From Heligmosomoides polygyrus polygyrus (Eukaryota > Nematoda > Chromadorea > Rhabditida > Heligmosomidae): a DNA stretch of 64,000 nt. Under the pieces are notes generated by a model, which did no database searches, had not been told where the DNA came from, and saw nothing but the letters and a program-made list of their open reading frames with translations. This document shows positions 10,431 through 19,946 of this stretch, piece after piece; position 1 is the first letter of the stretch, and each line of letters begins with the position of its first letter. The DNA lies in assembly GCA_947396885.1 (NCBI GenBank), contig OX377202.1, forward strand, positions 19,902,001 to 19,966,000, written 5' to 3'. The position numbers were made by a program, and so were the translations under genes.

Positions 10431-10897
10431 TGTTTATTCCTTCGTTTGATAAAATTTCTCAAAAGCGCAACTATAACGTGTACTACGAACGGAAGTTCAC
10501 GGCTCCGCCCAGGCCAACCACTCCTTCCAGGAGCTTAAGTAGGATAACAGTACAGGTTCTAGAAAGCAATCGTGATATTCCATTTCGTGTCAAATGTGAC
10601 AATTTTAGGCCAAATTGGAGCTTGTCGCATATGAGTTCATGCTCAACACTTTCCAAATCTTCCAAACTATGGCAAACCCTCTCAAGGGAAGCCCCAAAAC
10701 AAACGGCTTCTAGAAAAATAAACCAGTCGCTTTCTAATAAAGCTAAAATGATTTTTCTTGTTCATGGAAATGTTCCTAGAAGAATGTTCACCTTCTCCAA
10801 TAAGTGAACAAACGCTTTATGACTTGAAATTTGACGAAAAATATTCGTTTTTTTAAAGGAAAATTGGAATATGGCTAGCCACCGAAAGTAGTAGTTA
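10431..10897. other. no recognised gene
   Basis: A 125-aa plus ORF (10430-10807) and a 60-aa minus ORF overlap here. Neither matches a family I know. CGCCCAGGCCAACCA near 10507 is SINE-like. Confidence 0.25.
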
Positions 10898-11006
10898 TGT
10901 AGGACAAATGCGCATTGAAACTGCTTCCAATGATATCAGGTAGAGCAGAATGCGTGGCGCGTTCCAAAAATGGGTGACTAATGCCGACAATTATCCTTTA
11001 TTCTTC
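10898..11006 (+). mobile_element. SINE-1 copy, 3' part
   Basis: Recognised by GCGCATTGAAACTGCTTCC, GAATGCGTGGCGCGTTCC and a TTATCCTTTATTCTT tail. The head is missing. Confidence 0.7.
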
Positions 11007-11134
11007 TAAATAGGCCTCTTTTTTCGTTTGCTGGCTAACGTAACAGTTTAAATCACATGATGAGGGAAGATTTGCTAGCTTCCTCAAAAATTGGTCGAAA
11101 TCATTACAGGGTCTGACGTGCTAAACATAATTTA

Positions 11135-11390
11135 AATCGTTTTCTTTAAGCCTCAAGTGGATGGTATCGAAGTCGTAAACTCTCACAACGATGTTTTTTG
11201 TGGTCAAAACTCTTAGCGCCAGGCGGGACTCGAACCCACGTCTCCTGATCACCGAAAAGGCTCGACGCGCCAAACGGCGCCGGTGGCGTAATGGCGTAAA
11301 GCACTCCCGCCCGGTCAGCAGAAGGTGCAGGTTCGAGTTCCATCTAGTGCTAGAGCTTCAATCGCAACGAAACATCTTTAAGAGAGCGTC
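11135..11390. mobile_element. tRNA-like element, head-to-head double copy
   Basis: A plus tRNA-like unit (about 11276-11353: GGCGCCGGTGGCGTAATGGC then GGTTCGAGTTCC) is preceded by an opposed unit (about 11215-11262, complement GGGTTCGAGTCCCGCCTGGC). Outer blocks ACGATGTTTTTTG at the left and CGCAACGAAACATC at the right are complementary in type. The same element occurs singly at 39804-40089 and 46263-46501. It lies just downstream of the PGAP2-like exons. Confidence 0.65.
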
Positions 11391-11392
11391 TG

Positions 11393-11446
11393 CTAGATAG
11401 TCCATCTGCCAGTTCTTTTGAGGAGTTCCAAAACGGACGATATGTA
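11393..11446 (-). CDS. candidate terminal exon of PGAP2-like gene
   Basis: A GTAAGT donor closes the exon at 11495, and a possible acceptor (TTCATGGCAG) lies 48 bp further on, a typical nematode intron length. The frame then reads YISSVLELLKRTGRWTI and stops. The phase fits, but PGAP2 proteins are about 250 aa and this ending matches nothing I know. It may be a cryptic site, with the true next exon elsewhere. Confidence 0.2.
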   Translation of the reverse strand, partial: YISSVLELLKRTGRWTI

Positions 11447-11494
11447 CTGCCATGAAGCAGGAACCAGTTCTCGATAAGGTGACCGGCAACTTAC

Positions 11495-11600
11495 CACCAA
11501 GAAGAATATCCTCGGCGGGCAGTGCAGGAACATGATGAACAGCCAGAAATACCGCTGCGGCTCCCAGATGCCTATTGCATACGACACAGGCGGCAGCATT
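11495..11600 (-). CDS. PGAP2/Frag1-like protein, internal exon
   Basis: The acceptor TTGCTTTAG precedes the exon and GTAAGT follows it. The 106 bp complete the split Ser codon and add 35 codons: MLPPVSYAIGIWEPQRYFWL then FIMFLHCPPRIFFLV. Human PGAP2 has the corresponding order LP-x-VS-x-AIG, PQRY-x-W, LH-x-xPR, which is the diagnostic part of the Frag1/DRAM/Sfk1 membrane family. PGAP2 acts in the Golgi in fatty-acid remodelling of GPI anchors. That role is inherited from the family; the sequence shows only the homology and hydrophobic membrane segments. Confidence 0.82.
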
Positions 11601-12299
11601 CTAAAGCAACAGGATTTTGTGCTCACAAAGCTTCGGAGGAAACCCGAAGTCAAAGCAGCATATGCAATGAATCTCCGATTTTCACTATAAACTGGGCGCT
11701 TTTGAAAAAAACTGAAGTATGGTATATCAAACCAACTGTGATGTACACACGGCAAATTAATTTTCAGTACTAGTCGTTAATGTGGCCTACATGGGAAGCC
11801 GTGGACGCGCCTAGAAGTGGGATCACCGACCATGCAAGTGCTGTCCAGCAAGGCATTCACATAGTGCACCACCTCAGGATGGCAAGCCATTTCCCTGCGG
11901 CCTGATGTGCCCAGCAGCTCCACTCCTTCCCACGTAGGCTACGTTATCGATTAGTGAATGCCTTCTTCGTCTTCATATAATTCAAAATTTAAAATTTGTA
12001 AATTTAAAATCCATAATTGCAGGACGTCTCAAGAAAGGACGATCACACTGTTTAATGGGAAAAAGCTCACGTGCAAAGAAGCAGAAAATTTCCAAGAGTA
12101 TCACAAGGAGCGATTGCGCCGTGCACTCACCCAAAACGTTGCGACCTTTGCTTGATACACGGTGCAAGTGCTAGTTTCCTAGCGTTACGCACGTGAAAAT
12201 GATAACACGTCTCCATTGCAATTGTTCTTGTTTTCCCTATTAAGTTCATACCAATTTCACGACAAATTGTACATTCTTCTAAACAAACGAGATGCTCCT
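11601..12299. other. intron of PGAP2-like gene, no repeat recognised
   Basis: The 5' half of the 2.2 kb intron, read on the minus strand from 13815 down to 11601, is filled by transposons. This part, next to the acceptor, shows no family I recognise. Confidence 0.4.
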
Positions 12300-12975
12300 G
12301 AATCAAGGTGAACGTCTTCCAAATCGAAACGAGCTTCATAAGGGTTTTAAACTTCATAAACTACAGACTGTCCAAGATGGTTAGATTAATTTTTGTTCAA
12401 GGAAAATTTAGTGCAACTTTTTGGAATTTTTCTTTCAACTGCCAGAATGAATGTAACAATTTTATAAGAATTTCATTTTTTGAGAACAATAATAAATTAA
12501 ATTTTGTTTTAAAGCACAACAAAACAGCAACCATTTCATGCATTAAATGACGAGAACGCACCATGTACTCGAAAAGCTTTTTGCGAATTTTATTTGATTG
12601 ATAGTGTAAATGCTGCTTACATAGAGCATCGCAATAAGGATACGTATTCTTTGCAGCTTTTTTTTGTTGTATCGTTTACAGATGTAAAACTCTATGTAAG
12701 CAGACACTTTGCTATAAAAAATAAAAAATAAAAATAAAAATCGCGACGCATTTGAAAAGGGCACGGCATAATTTCGTCTTCAAGAGATAAAAATGGCTGC
12801 CTTACTGCTCTTTAAAACAAGCTTTGAACCACTATCTTTCTTTAAAACATTCTCAAATTTCAAACAATTTGTTGGCTTGTTGTAAAACTTCTAAACTTTA
12901 ATACTAAAATTTCCCTTAAACAAAAAAAACTATTCAACCTTTTTGGAGAGTTTCTAGTTTAACGTGGAAAAAGCA
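12300..12975. mobile_element. foldback family A, copy in PGAP2-like intron
   Basis: The left arm starts CTTCCAAATCGAAACGAGCT and contains GTTAGATTAATTTTTGTTCA. The right arm ends with CAACCTTTTTGGAGAGTTTC and TAGTTTAACGTGGAAAAAGC. The arms are complementary overall, with TGCTTACAT...GTAAGCAG near the centre. It has no transposase frame; it is a non-autonomous foldback element. Its outer GTCCAATTTGA ends are missing. Confidence 0.7.
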
Positions 12976-12984
12976 CGAACCAAT

Positions 12985-13085
12985 CAAAACGACCACTTTG
13001 CGAAGAAATTGTAACAAGTGTTCAAGCGAAACACAATCAATCGAGTGTAAAATGTCAGAATCCAGATGAGTGCATAGCGCGATCC
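12985..13085. repeat. foldback family B fragment
   Basis: Carries the outer-arm landmarks GAAGAAATTGTAACAAGTGT, AACACAATCAATCGAGTGTA and AAATGTCAGAATCC as at 18970-19040. The rest is absent; a Tc1-like piece adjoins. Confidence 0.65.
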
Positions 13086-13660
13086 ATACTGCTCCTGAAC
13101 CGTTCTTCGGGACATGGAGAGGATCTTCACAATATCTCTCGTTAAGACAGTGAAACGCTACAAGGAATTGAACACCGAAGAGGAAACAAAAGGAAGAGGG
13201 CGTCTATGACAGCTACGAACCGGAAAATGTGAAACTCATGAGAGGAAAATCCGAAGGAACGCCAGGAGATAAATGTGCCAGATGGCAAAGGAGGGGAAAT
13301 AAGAGAAAGCTCAATAAGGAGGATAGTCAGGGAAAAGCTTAAGAAGTTCCCTTATCGCCTGCAGAACTGCCAACTCCTGACGGACACTATGAAGAAGAGG
13401 GATTGGAAAGATGCGAAAGGTTGCTGCAGCGATTTACGATGACACGCGCTCGAGACATCGTCTTTAGCGATGAAAACATTTTTACGCTGAATCCATCCTT
13501 CAGCTCCCAAAATGAGAGGATTACTGGGGACTCGCTTGCTGATGCTAACGTTAAAGGACGACTTCAGGAAAGTGCGCAAAAACCTCATCTCAAGGGCTGT
13601 GTGGAGGCAGAAGACGATCATTTTGAAAACTGTCAGCATGCTTCGAATTGTCACTTTTGT
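13086..13660 (+). pseudogene. Tc1/mariner-superfamily transposase fragment
   Basis: Plus frames read DTVKRYKELNTEEET-like codons near 13145, then QMAKEGEISESSIRRIVREK, KKFPYRLQNCQLLTD, RLERCERLLQRF and DIVFSDENIFTLN. This is the usual order of a DDE transposase: HTH linker, then a first catalytic Asp in 'FSDE'. The two later catalytic residues and the C-terminus are missing, and there are frameshifts and a stop near 13208. It lies in the PGAP2-like intron on the opposite strand. Confidence 0.75.
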
Positions 13661-13815
13661 TGTTGATAAATTTGATAGCTAAAATTGATCTGCGAGGTTT
13701 GATTTCAAAATGCCACTGAATTTTAAGTGCACGGGTAATTTTGTCGATACTCACTGGAAAGCACATTCGCAGAATCTATGCTTTAGTCTAAGCTAAAGCT
13801 GTAGGAATTACTCAC

Positions 13816-13948
13816 GATTTCACTCCGGGACACTGGTCACTCTGAGTGAAGTTGGCGACGATGTCGAATTGGAAGACGTAGGTGTAAGCAATGCAGAAGT
13901 AGCAGCCGAGACCAGGTAACAGTGCTCCCATAGACACAATCATTCGCA
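13816..13948 (-). CDS. PGAP2/Frag1-like protein, upstream exon
   Basis: On the minus strand an ATTTGCAG acceptor precedes TGCGAATG, and a GTGAGT donor follows at 13815-13810. The 133 bp encode RMIVSMGALLPGLGCYFCIA, then YTYVFQFDIVANFTQSDQCP and GVK, plus two bases of a Ser codon completed by the exon at 11600. This matches the first membrane helix and lumenal loop of PGAP2 (human order: R-x-R-x-x-M...FHF...T-x-C). If the acceptor is not used, an in-frame Met at 13994 (MRQASSSEV) could start the protein, but the acceptor looks real. First exon(s) above 14000 were not found. The next intron holds foldback and Tc1-like copies. Confidence 0.8.
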
Positions 13949-14094
13949 CTGCAAATATGGTGTTAATGACTTCAGAAGAGGAAGCTTGCCGCACTTCAGA
14001 ATCTGGTATCAGAAGAACTCACTCGTGGAGCAAACGAAGGACAGCTATTACTGAGAAATCTTGGTAAAGTGTTTGTATGTTGCGAATGTGGTAC

Positions 14095-14420
14095 CTCGCT
14101 CCCTAATTCCAAACTCCCGAAGGCTGAAGCATCCACGCGGCCCCTTATAAGGAACTTCTGAGGCCGGGCCTACCCGCGCACGCTATCGATCTGCGCGGGC
14201 TCGCTACGCGATACCCCTCGCCAGGCTCAGTTCTTACTTGGTCGTCGTCTCAAGCGGCTCCGGAGCGCCGACCTCGTGCGGCTACTTCAAACCATTTGTT
14301 GGGACCCTCCAGCCTTGTCGCTCCTTCACCATCAATACAGCCGGCTGCATTACAGGAAGGCGGCGTGACCTAATTATTTCTTGGGGTCCTACCTTCCCGG
14401 GTTTTGGGCTCCGTGGTGAC
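14095..14420. repeat. GC-rich dispersed repeat, copy 2
   Basis: Partner of 3241-3570, with the same block order (CTCGCTACGCG, GGCTCAGTTCTTACTT, GTCGTCGTCTC, ACAGGAAGGCGGC). Identity looks moderate, roughly two thirds by eye. Confidence 0.55.
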
Positions 14421-14999
14421 CTCGCATGCCCTCGCGAATGAGGGACTCCGCTCATCAGAGCATGTTCCCTCTCGAGCAGGGCCACCGATTCGCAACGATA
14501 TCTGTCAATATCATCAAAATCAGACAGGCGGCTTACCCACGACAATGGGACTAGCTTCCTATCGAAGACGACACTTTTCTTTTCCTAACGTGAAAGAATT
14601 TTTAGAGTTTCCTTCCTCAAACCTGTGGCGGTGTTGAATTTTACAACCATCTTTAGACTGTGCAATGCGGCTACAGTTGCAGCCGGAACGCTTTGAACTC
14701 GACAGACTTATTCTCCGAACACGTCGACGCGTCCAATTTAACAGCACCCGTCATAGTCCGCGGAATTGGAAGGCTCATTATTTGTCAGGCATATAGAAGC
14801 TCATTGACTTGCTGTACTTTTCCTGCATTTAGATATGGTGTTCTAATCGAGCTAAGCTCACTCTACAATTTGTCGCGTCCACTCGATTGATTCTGTCGGG
14901 CCTGTATTCATTGATCAACTCTACTGGGAATTGTATATCAAGAGATAGTGCTCAAGCTACTGAGCTGAAACATGTGTTTCTTCTTAGAAGTGTTTTTAG
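14421..14999. other. no recognised gene
   Basis: Several ORFs of 60-99 aa on both strands without family match or splice support. Confidence 0.25.
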
Positions 15000-15776
15000 A
15001 GGTATTAAAAAAGGTCGCTTTAGAGCGCTCAAAAACCGTGCCAGTCGGCGGCCTTCTTCTTCTTCTCCTCCTTCTGAGCGTTTGGACCCGCGCGTCACAG
15101 GCTCCGCTGTTACTGTGAGCTGTCGTCACCTCAATCTATCAAGGGATCATCTGCCGTGGCGCCGACTTCGGCGAGATCTCTCTTGATGACGTCCTTCCAC
15201 CTTTTCCTGGGGCTCTTCTCGGACGCTTTACGAGTGCCTCGAAATCTAGGGCCAACCATATAGGGTGATTCTCTGTTCTTCTGAGGGCGTGTCCATACCA
15301 CCTCAGGTGGTGCTCCCTCATCTTTAGCTAGATCGCCGGGGCTGTCTTCATCACTGCCCTAACATCCTCGTTACGCACCCTGTCCCGACGGGTCCATCCA
15401 CATGCCCACCTCAGCATCCTCATTTCCGCAACGTGCAGTTGCCGCTCCTGCACCTTACCCAGGGCCAGCACTCACAGGCCTTATTATTGTTCTATAGAGC
15501 TTGCCTTTGAGCATCCTGGAGCATCTACGGTCGCAGAGGATCCCTGTGGACTCCATCCACTTGAGCCATGCTGCGTTTATCCGTCTCCTCACCGCCTGGT
15601 CCACGCTTCCTTCCTCGGATAGGTCACTTCCGAGGCAGCGGAATTCTTCCACCTTCTCGACCGCTTCCCCTTGGCAGTCTAGGATCGATCCAGCGCACTG
15701 CTCAGAGTTGACGAACTTCGTTTTCTGCACGTTCAGCCGCAGACCGTTGTCTGCCAGTCGGCAGCCTGCGCGCTGT
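15000..15776 (-). pseudogene. RTE-type non-LTR retrotransposon, 3' part
   Basis: Minus-strand frames give the thumb and C-terminus of an RTE-like RT. RLADNGLRLNVQKTKFVNSE comes first, then EEFRCLGSDLSEEGSVDQAV, RRRINAAWLKWMESTG, ILCDRRCSRMLKGKLYRT and finally REHHLRWYGHALRR. The palm with the YADD box is absent (5' truncation). A GAA-rich tail (complement of CTTCTTCTTCTCC, 15050-15072) ends it, as in the other two RTE copies here. Several frameshifts make it inactive. Confidence 0.85.
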
Positions 15777-15793
15777 TAATAATAAATAGCATA

Positions 15794-16087
15794 GAAGGAT
15801 AAAAGGATAAAAGACGGCGTTACTCAATCCCTTTTGGGATGCGCCACGCATTCTACTTCACGGGATGTCGCGGAGGCGATTTGAATGCGTACTTGCTCAT
15901 ACAATGACTTGTGGTGGCTAGCCGATGGACAAGTCAGCGCTTTATCCTTCCCAGACAAGTCTGGTACCAATTCAGCGACGCCAGAGCGATGGAAGGCTTG
16001 GCTGGCCTGGGCGGGAAATTCGAACCAGGAACCTGGTATCGGGTGCAGGCGACAGTCGGCGCCTCCTCCGACTGAGCTACACGCACC
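15794..16087 (-). mobile_element. SINE-1 full-length copy with target-site duplication
   Basis: On the minus strand it has a tRNA-like head with A-box and B-box-like blocks, the body and a CTTTTATCC-type tail. The flanks are ATAATAAATAGCATA (15779-15793) and ATAATAATTAGCATA (16089-16103), a 15-bp duplication with one mismatch. This points to insertion by a LINE enzyme. It sits at the truncated 5' edge of the RTE copy. Confidence 0.88.
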
Positions 16088-16103
16088 CATAATAATTAGC
16101 ATA

Positions 16104-17037
16104 CTTACATTAATACAGTATTAATCACATTTTATTCTCATGCCGTTGAGGAACAGAAATAACGGCATACCGTTTCTCTATCCGCTAGAATATATGCGTG
16201 CGATCGTAGCATTTGGTTTTCCCTTATTGATGATCCAAAATAGGGAACGTTGGCCATCAGCCTGGACCAAATGGACGTCTAAAGGATGAGGAACTTCGAA
16301 ACGCCACTCCCTACTGAATAAAAGTTCACCTAAAATCTCATGTCAACATGACGACACTATAACAGTTCAGTATCCAGGTTTGCCGTTGGTTCTCGGATGC
16401 ATTCGCATATTACCGAGTATTTGAACTGTAATGCTTTTTGGAAGCCACTTCAAATGATCCTCATCCCAAAAGACGCTCCGAATCCTGCCCTTGATTCTAT
16501 GCAGCCACCCTTCTCTGCGTTTTGATTGTGTTCCTTAGCTGCCCTTTTAGCGCGGCTCGTAACGGCTAGCCGCTGGTCGAGGGGAAACCAGTTTATTCCA
16601 GCCAAAACAACATGACAAACGCAATCGGAACCTAGTGGTTCTGGAGCGACGGTCGGGCTTTTCCTTGATGGAATTCTCGATTGGCGATTGAAGAAAACAC
16701 TGAAGAAATGAACTCACTCTTAACCATCCTCTCCACGTTGTCGTCATTGCTGACGGCGGCCATTCCTTCCGCCAAACCTGAAACGAATACTCTTCAGTGG
16801 AACCCACACTGAGTTATGACAACAAGCTGGACACTAGAGAACATCGTATAAGTCGAAGCGGCAGAACAAGGACGAAATCGCCAAGCGATGTTCAGGGATA
16901 GGACAGATTTAATGAAGAGTTCAACGGGAGCGTAATTAGACATTCTCAGGAGCTGTAGGAAGCGAAATTTCAAAAGCAGTGTTTAAAAAATTCGAAAACA
17001 AATAACTATGAAACCATCTTATCTTCAAGGCAGAATA
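16104..17037. other. no recognised gene
   Basis: Mixed sequence, somewhat GC-richer at 16480-16760. ORFs are short and unrecognised. Confidence 0.3.
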
Positions 17038-19187
17038 CAGGGTGTCTCAAAAAATGTATACACTGTTTGAAAAATGATAACTTTGCTCACAGTAAAGGTA
17101 CTAAAGATGCTAAAAGCTTATATAAATGATTAGGAAAATAGAAATTTTCTGACATATGAGCGGCATGGAATGATCCATGCACTCGTCTGAATTTTCGCAT
17201 TTTACACTCGATTGATTGTTTATCGCTTGAATACTTATTGTAATTTCTTCACAAAGTGGCCCTTTAAATCGATTTGTGATTCTTTCATGGCTGAAAAGTT
17301 AAGAGCACATCATGGTTTGCGAGAGGTGCGGGGTGTCCTAAAAAATGAAGGTACTATTTGAAAGGTTCTAACACTGCTGTTAGCGATGCTTTTGTAGATG
17401 TTTGAGACTAATATGAAAGCACAGGGTAACTGAATTTCTGTGGCGTGCAAATAGCCAAGATTGCGCCATACCTTACTCTGAAACCTTGCATTTCAGACTC
17501 GATTGGATGTGCATGGGCTGAATACTTGTTACAATCTAGTTGCTGCTTTTGGCCAGACTAACCCGTGCTGTGCTTCCTATTTTCTTTTTTCATTTCTCGC
17601 CCTGTAGCTGCAGTTGTGCCGAATATCCTCTCAATTCAGATTGAATGTTGCTTTATCAGCCCACAGAATCCGTCTTGGAAAATGGGGCTTGTGGTCCCAT
17701 TTAAATTGTATAACCAATAAAATCGCATTTTACCAGGCTGTCCAATAATTCCTGTCCGAAAATTTTCAAAATTCTATAATTTTCCTTAGAAGTGTTATAA
17801 TATCAGGCAAGTGTAAAAACCTTCTAGAAGGTTCTCCAGAATTCCACGCTAGGGGAATATAAGGCGCAGTCGCCGCGTCTAGCCACCAGTACAAGCTAAA
17901 ATGGACCAAGGTCGAATTCGTACGTTCGTGTACTACGAGTGGCTGCTGGGCAACGACACGGGCACCGCGGTCGCCAACATCTGCAGAGCGTGCAAGGAGG
18001 ATGCAGTGTCCCAACGCATAGTCAGACGTGGTTCAATCGTTTCGAGAGCGGCGACACGAGCCTCGAGTACAGGGAGCACAGCGGGAGGCCTTCTACGGTG
18101 GATGATGACGAAGTTCGTCGCTGTATCAAGGAGAAGCCGGAAGCCACCACCCGTGAACTGGTGACGACGCTCTGCTGCAGCGAGTCCACCATCCACAATC
18201 CGAGGAAAGCGTCCCCGACGGGCCTCGGTCCACCTGCTGCGCGACAACGCGCGCCCCCACGTGGCGAAGGAAACCCAGCAGAAGTTGGCGACGCTCGGCT
18301 GGGAGACGGTTGCCCATCCGCCGTATTCCCCGGACCTCGCCCCCTCCGACTACCACTTGTTCCGCCCGCTGAAGCACCATTTGGCCGGAAGAAAATTCAC
18401 CAACTACGACAACCTCAAATCCGACATCACGGACTTCTTCGAGTCGTAGCCACCGGAGTTCTGGACGAAGGGCATAGGCGACCTGCCCAATCGATGGGCC
18501 ACTGTTGTGGATAACTGTGGTGATTATATTGTTGATTATACTTGTTTTTCAATAGAGTTGAAAAAAATTAAAAATGGTGAAATTTCCGGACAAGAATTAT
18601 TGGACAGCCTGGTATGTCGCCTATCGCGTAGTTTTTAAGTTGAAAGTTAAAAGGAGCACAGCAGAGGTTAGTCTGGCCAAGTAGCAACAAGATTGCAACA
18701 AGCATTCAGCCCGTGTAAATCAATCATGCCTGAAATGCAAGGTTTCAGGCGAGGGCATGGCGCAATCTTAATTACTTGTGCGTCGCAAAAATCTCGTTGC
18801 TCTCTGCCCTCATATGAGTCGCAAACCTCTTCAAAAGATTCATTAGCAACAATGTTTGGACCTCTAAAGGAGTGCCTGCACTCTTTGGGATAACCTTCAT
18901 TTTTCGCGTAGTGTTTTTTTTTAAATTTTAAACTTAAAAAGAAGCACAAATAATTTGAAAGGGCCAATTTGTGAAGAGATTATAACAGGTATTTAAGCGA
19001 AACACAATCAATCGAGTGTAAAATGCAAAATATCAGGCAAACACATGGCGCATTCCACACCGCTCATACGTCAGGAAATTTCCATTGTCTTCACCTTTCA
19101 TATGAGTCTTCAACTTCTTCGGCACCTCTACTGTGAGCAAGGTTATCGCATTTCAAATAGTGTACACATTTTTTTAGATACTCTGTA
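17038..19187. mobile_element. foldback family B, composite copy with nested mariner
   Basis: The outer arms (17038-17330 and about 18895-19187) are complementary. The left end reads ACAGGGTGTCTCAAAAAATG and TATACACTGTTTGA; the right end reads TAGTGTACACATTTTTTTAG and ATACTCTGT. A second, inner pair (17330-17575 and 18615-18890) starts GGGGTGTCCTAAAAAATG and resembles the outer pair, so one foldback sits inside a relative. The mariner at 17733-18612 is inserted in the middle. No transposase of its own was seen. A second copy is at 39395-40727. Confidence 0.75.
17733..18612 (+). mobile_element. mariner, internally deleted, complete ends
   Basis: Terminal repeats CCAGGCTGTCCAATAATTCC and its complement (GGAC...ATTATTGGACAGCCTGG) are flanked by TA on both sides (17731-17732, 18613-18614). 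The coding strand is GC-rich. The N-terminal HTH starts MDQGRIRTFVYYEWLLGNDT at 17901. After a frameshift come TWFNRFESGDTSLE and TIHN. The frame then jumps to LLRDNARPHVAKETQQKLAT and YSPDLAPSDYHLFRPLKHHL, ending at a stop at 18449. The last two catalytic Asp of the DDD triad (DNARPH, SDYHLF) remain; the first is deleted. Size 880 bp against ~1.3 kb for a whole mariner. It is non-autonomous. Confidence 0.9.
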
Positions 19188-19299
19188 TAGTAGAACTGGA
19201 AAGAAAAGGCGGAAGGACATTTCGAGAAGAATTCGAGAAAAGATTCTGACGCAAGGGATTCAACTAATATCGGAGCAGGGTCTCGACTATAAACCGTTA

Positions 19300-19940
19300 T
19301 CGGTTCAGCTCCTAAAAGTTATTCATATCATTTTTACGTCGAACTGGACATTTGAACGCCAGCTTTAAGGCTTTTGAAATGAATGCGAACTCTTCCCAAT
19401 CGAAATGATCCTCAGGCAGGTTAAACTAAGACTCTCCAACAGGTTTAAGATACTTTTTTGTTTATGAAAAATGTAATGTAGCTTTATATAACATTTTTAA
19501 TTTACTCTGCTATCAAAAAAGGAAGCAATCTTATAAAATCGTATTTTTCCGAGAAATAAGAATAATAGTTGCAAATAGAACAGAATGTCAATTTTTATTT
19601 CCGAGAAAATTAATAAATTAAATTTCTTTTTAAAAAGCAACTAAGCAGCAATTATATGGCGCATTAAAAGACCGGATCGCAACATGCACTCCAAAAAACC
19701 AAGATTTTTATGTGATATGTAGTGTAAATGCTGCTTACATGAAGCATCAAAGTGAGGACATGTGTGTTCTTTACAATTGCTTTTATTGCGTAGTTTGCAA
19801 CTCCATGCGAACGGAATTTTAACTGTCAATCAAAGGAAAAGCGCGATGTCCTAGATGAGGTCATGACGCGATCGCTTCTTCAAAATCACAGATCACAGAG
19901 AAAATCCACCTCTACATTGAGCTTTCAACTTAGTCCGATA
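19300..19940. mobile_element. foldback family A copy
   Basis: GAACTGGACATTTGAACGCC then CCTCAGGCAGGTTAAACTAA and GACTCTCCAACAGGTTTAAG mark the left arm. The central block GTAAATGCTGCTTACATGAA and a decayed right part follow. The minus ORF 19829-19641 is the conserved Cys-rich mini-frame discussed in the findings. Confidence 0.65.
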
Positions 19941-19946
19941 AGTATA

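Noticed and set aside
11601..11773. 83-aa plus ORF (11522-11773) as a gene
   Set aside because: It is mainly the antisense of the PGAP2-like exon plus its intron.
17933..18514. ORFs of 104 aa (minus) and 191 aa (plus, 17939) in the mariner
   Set aside because: They are out-of-frame readings of GC-rich transposase DNA. Only parts of the plus frame (TWFNRFESGDTSLE) are real transposase.
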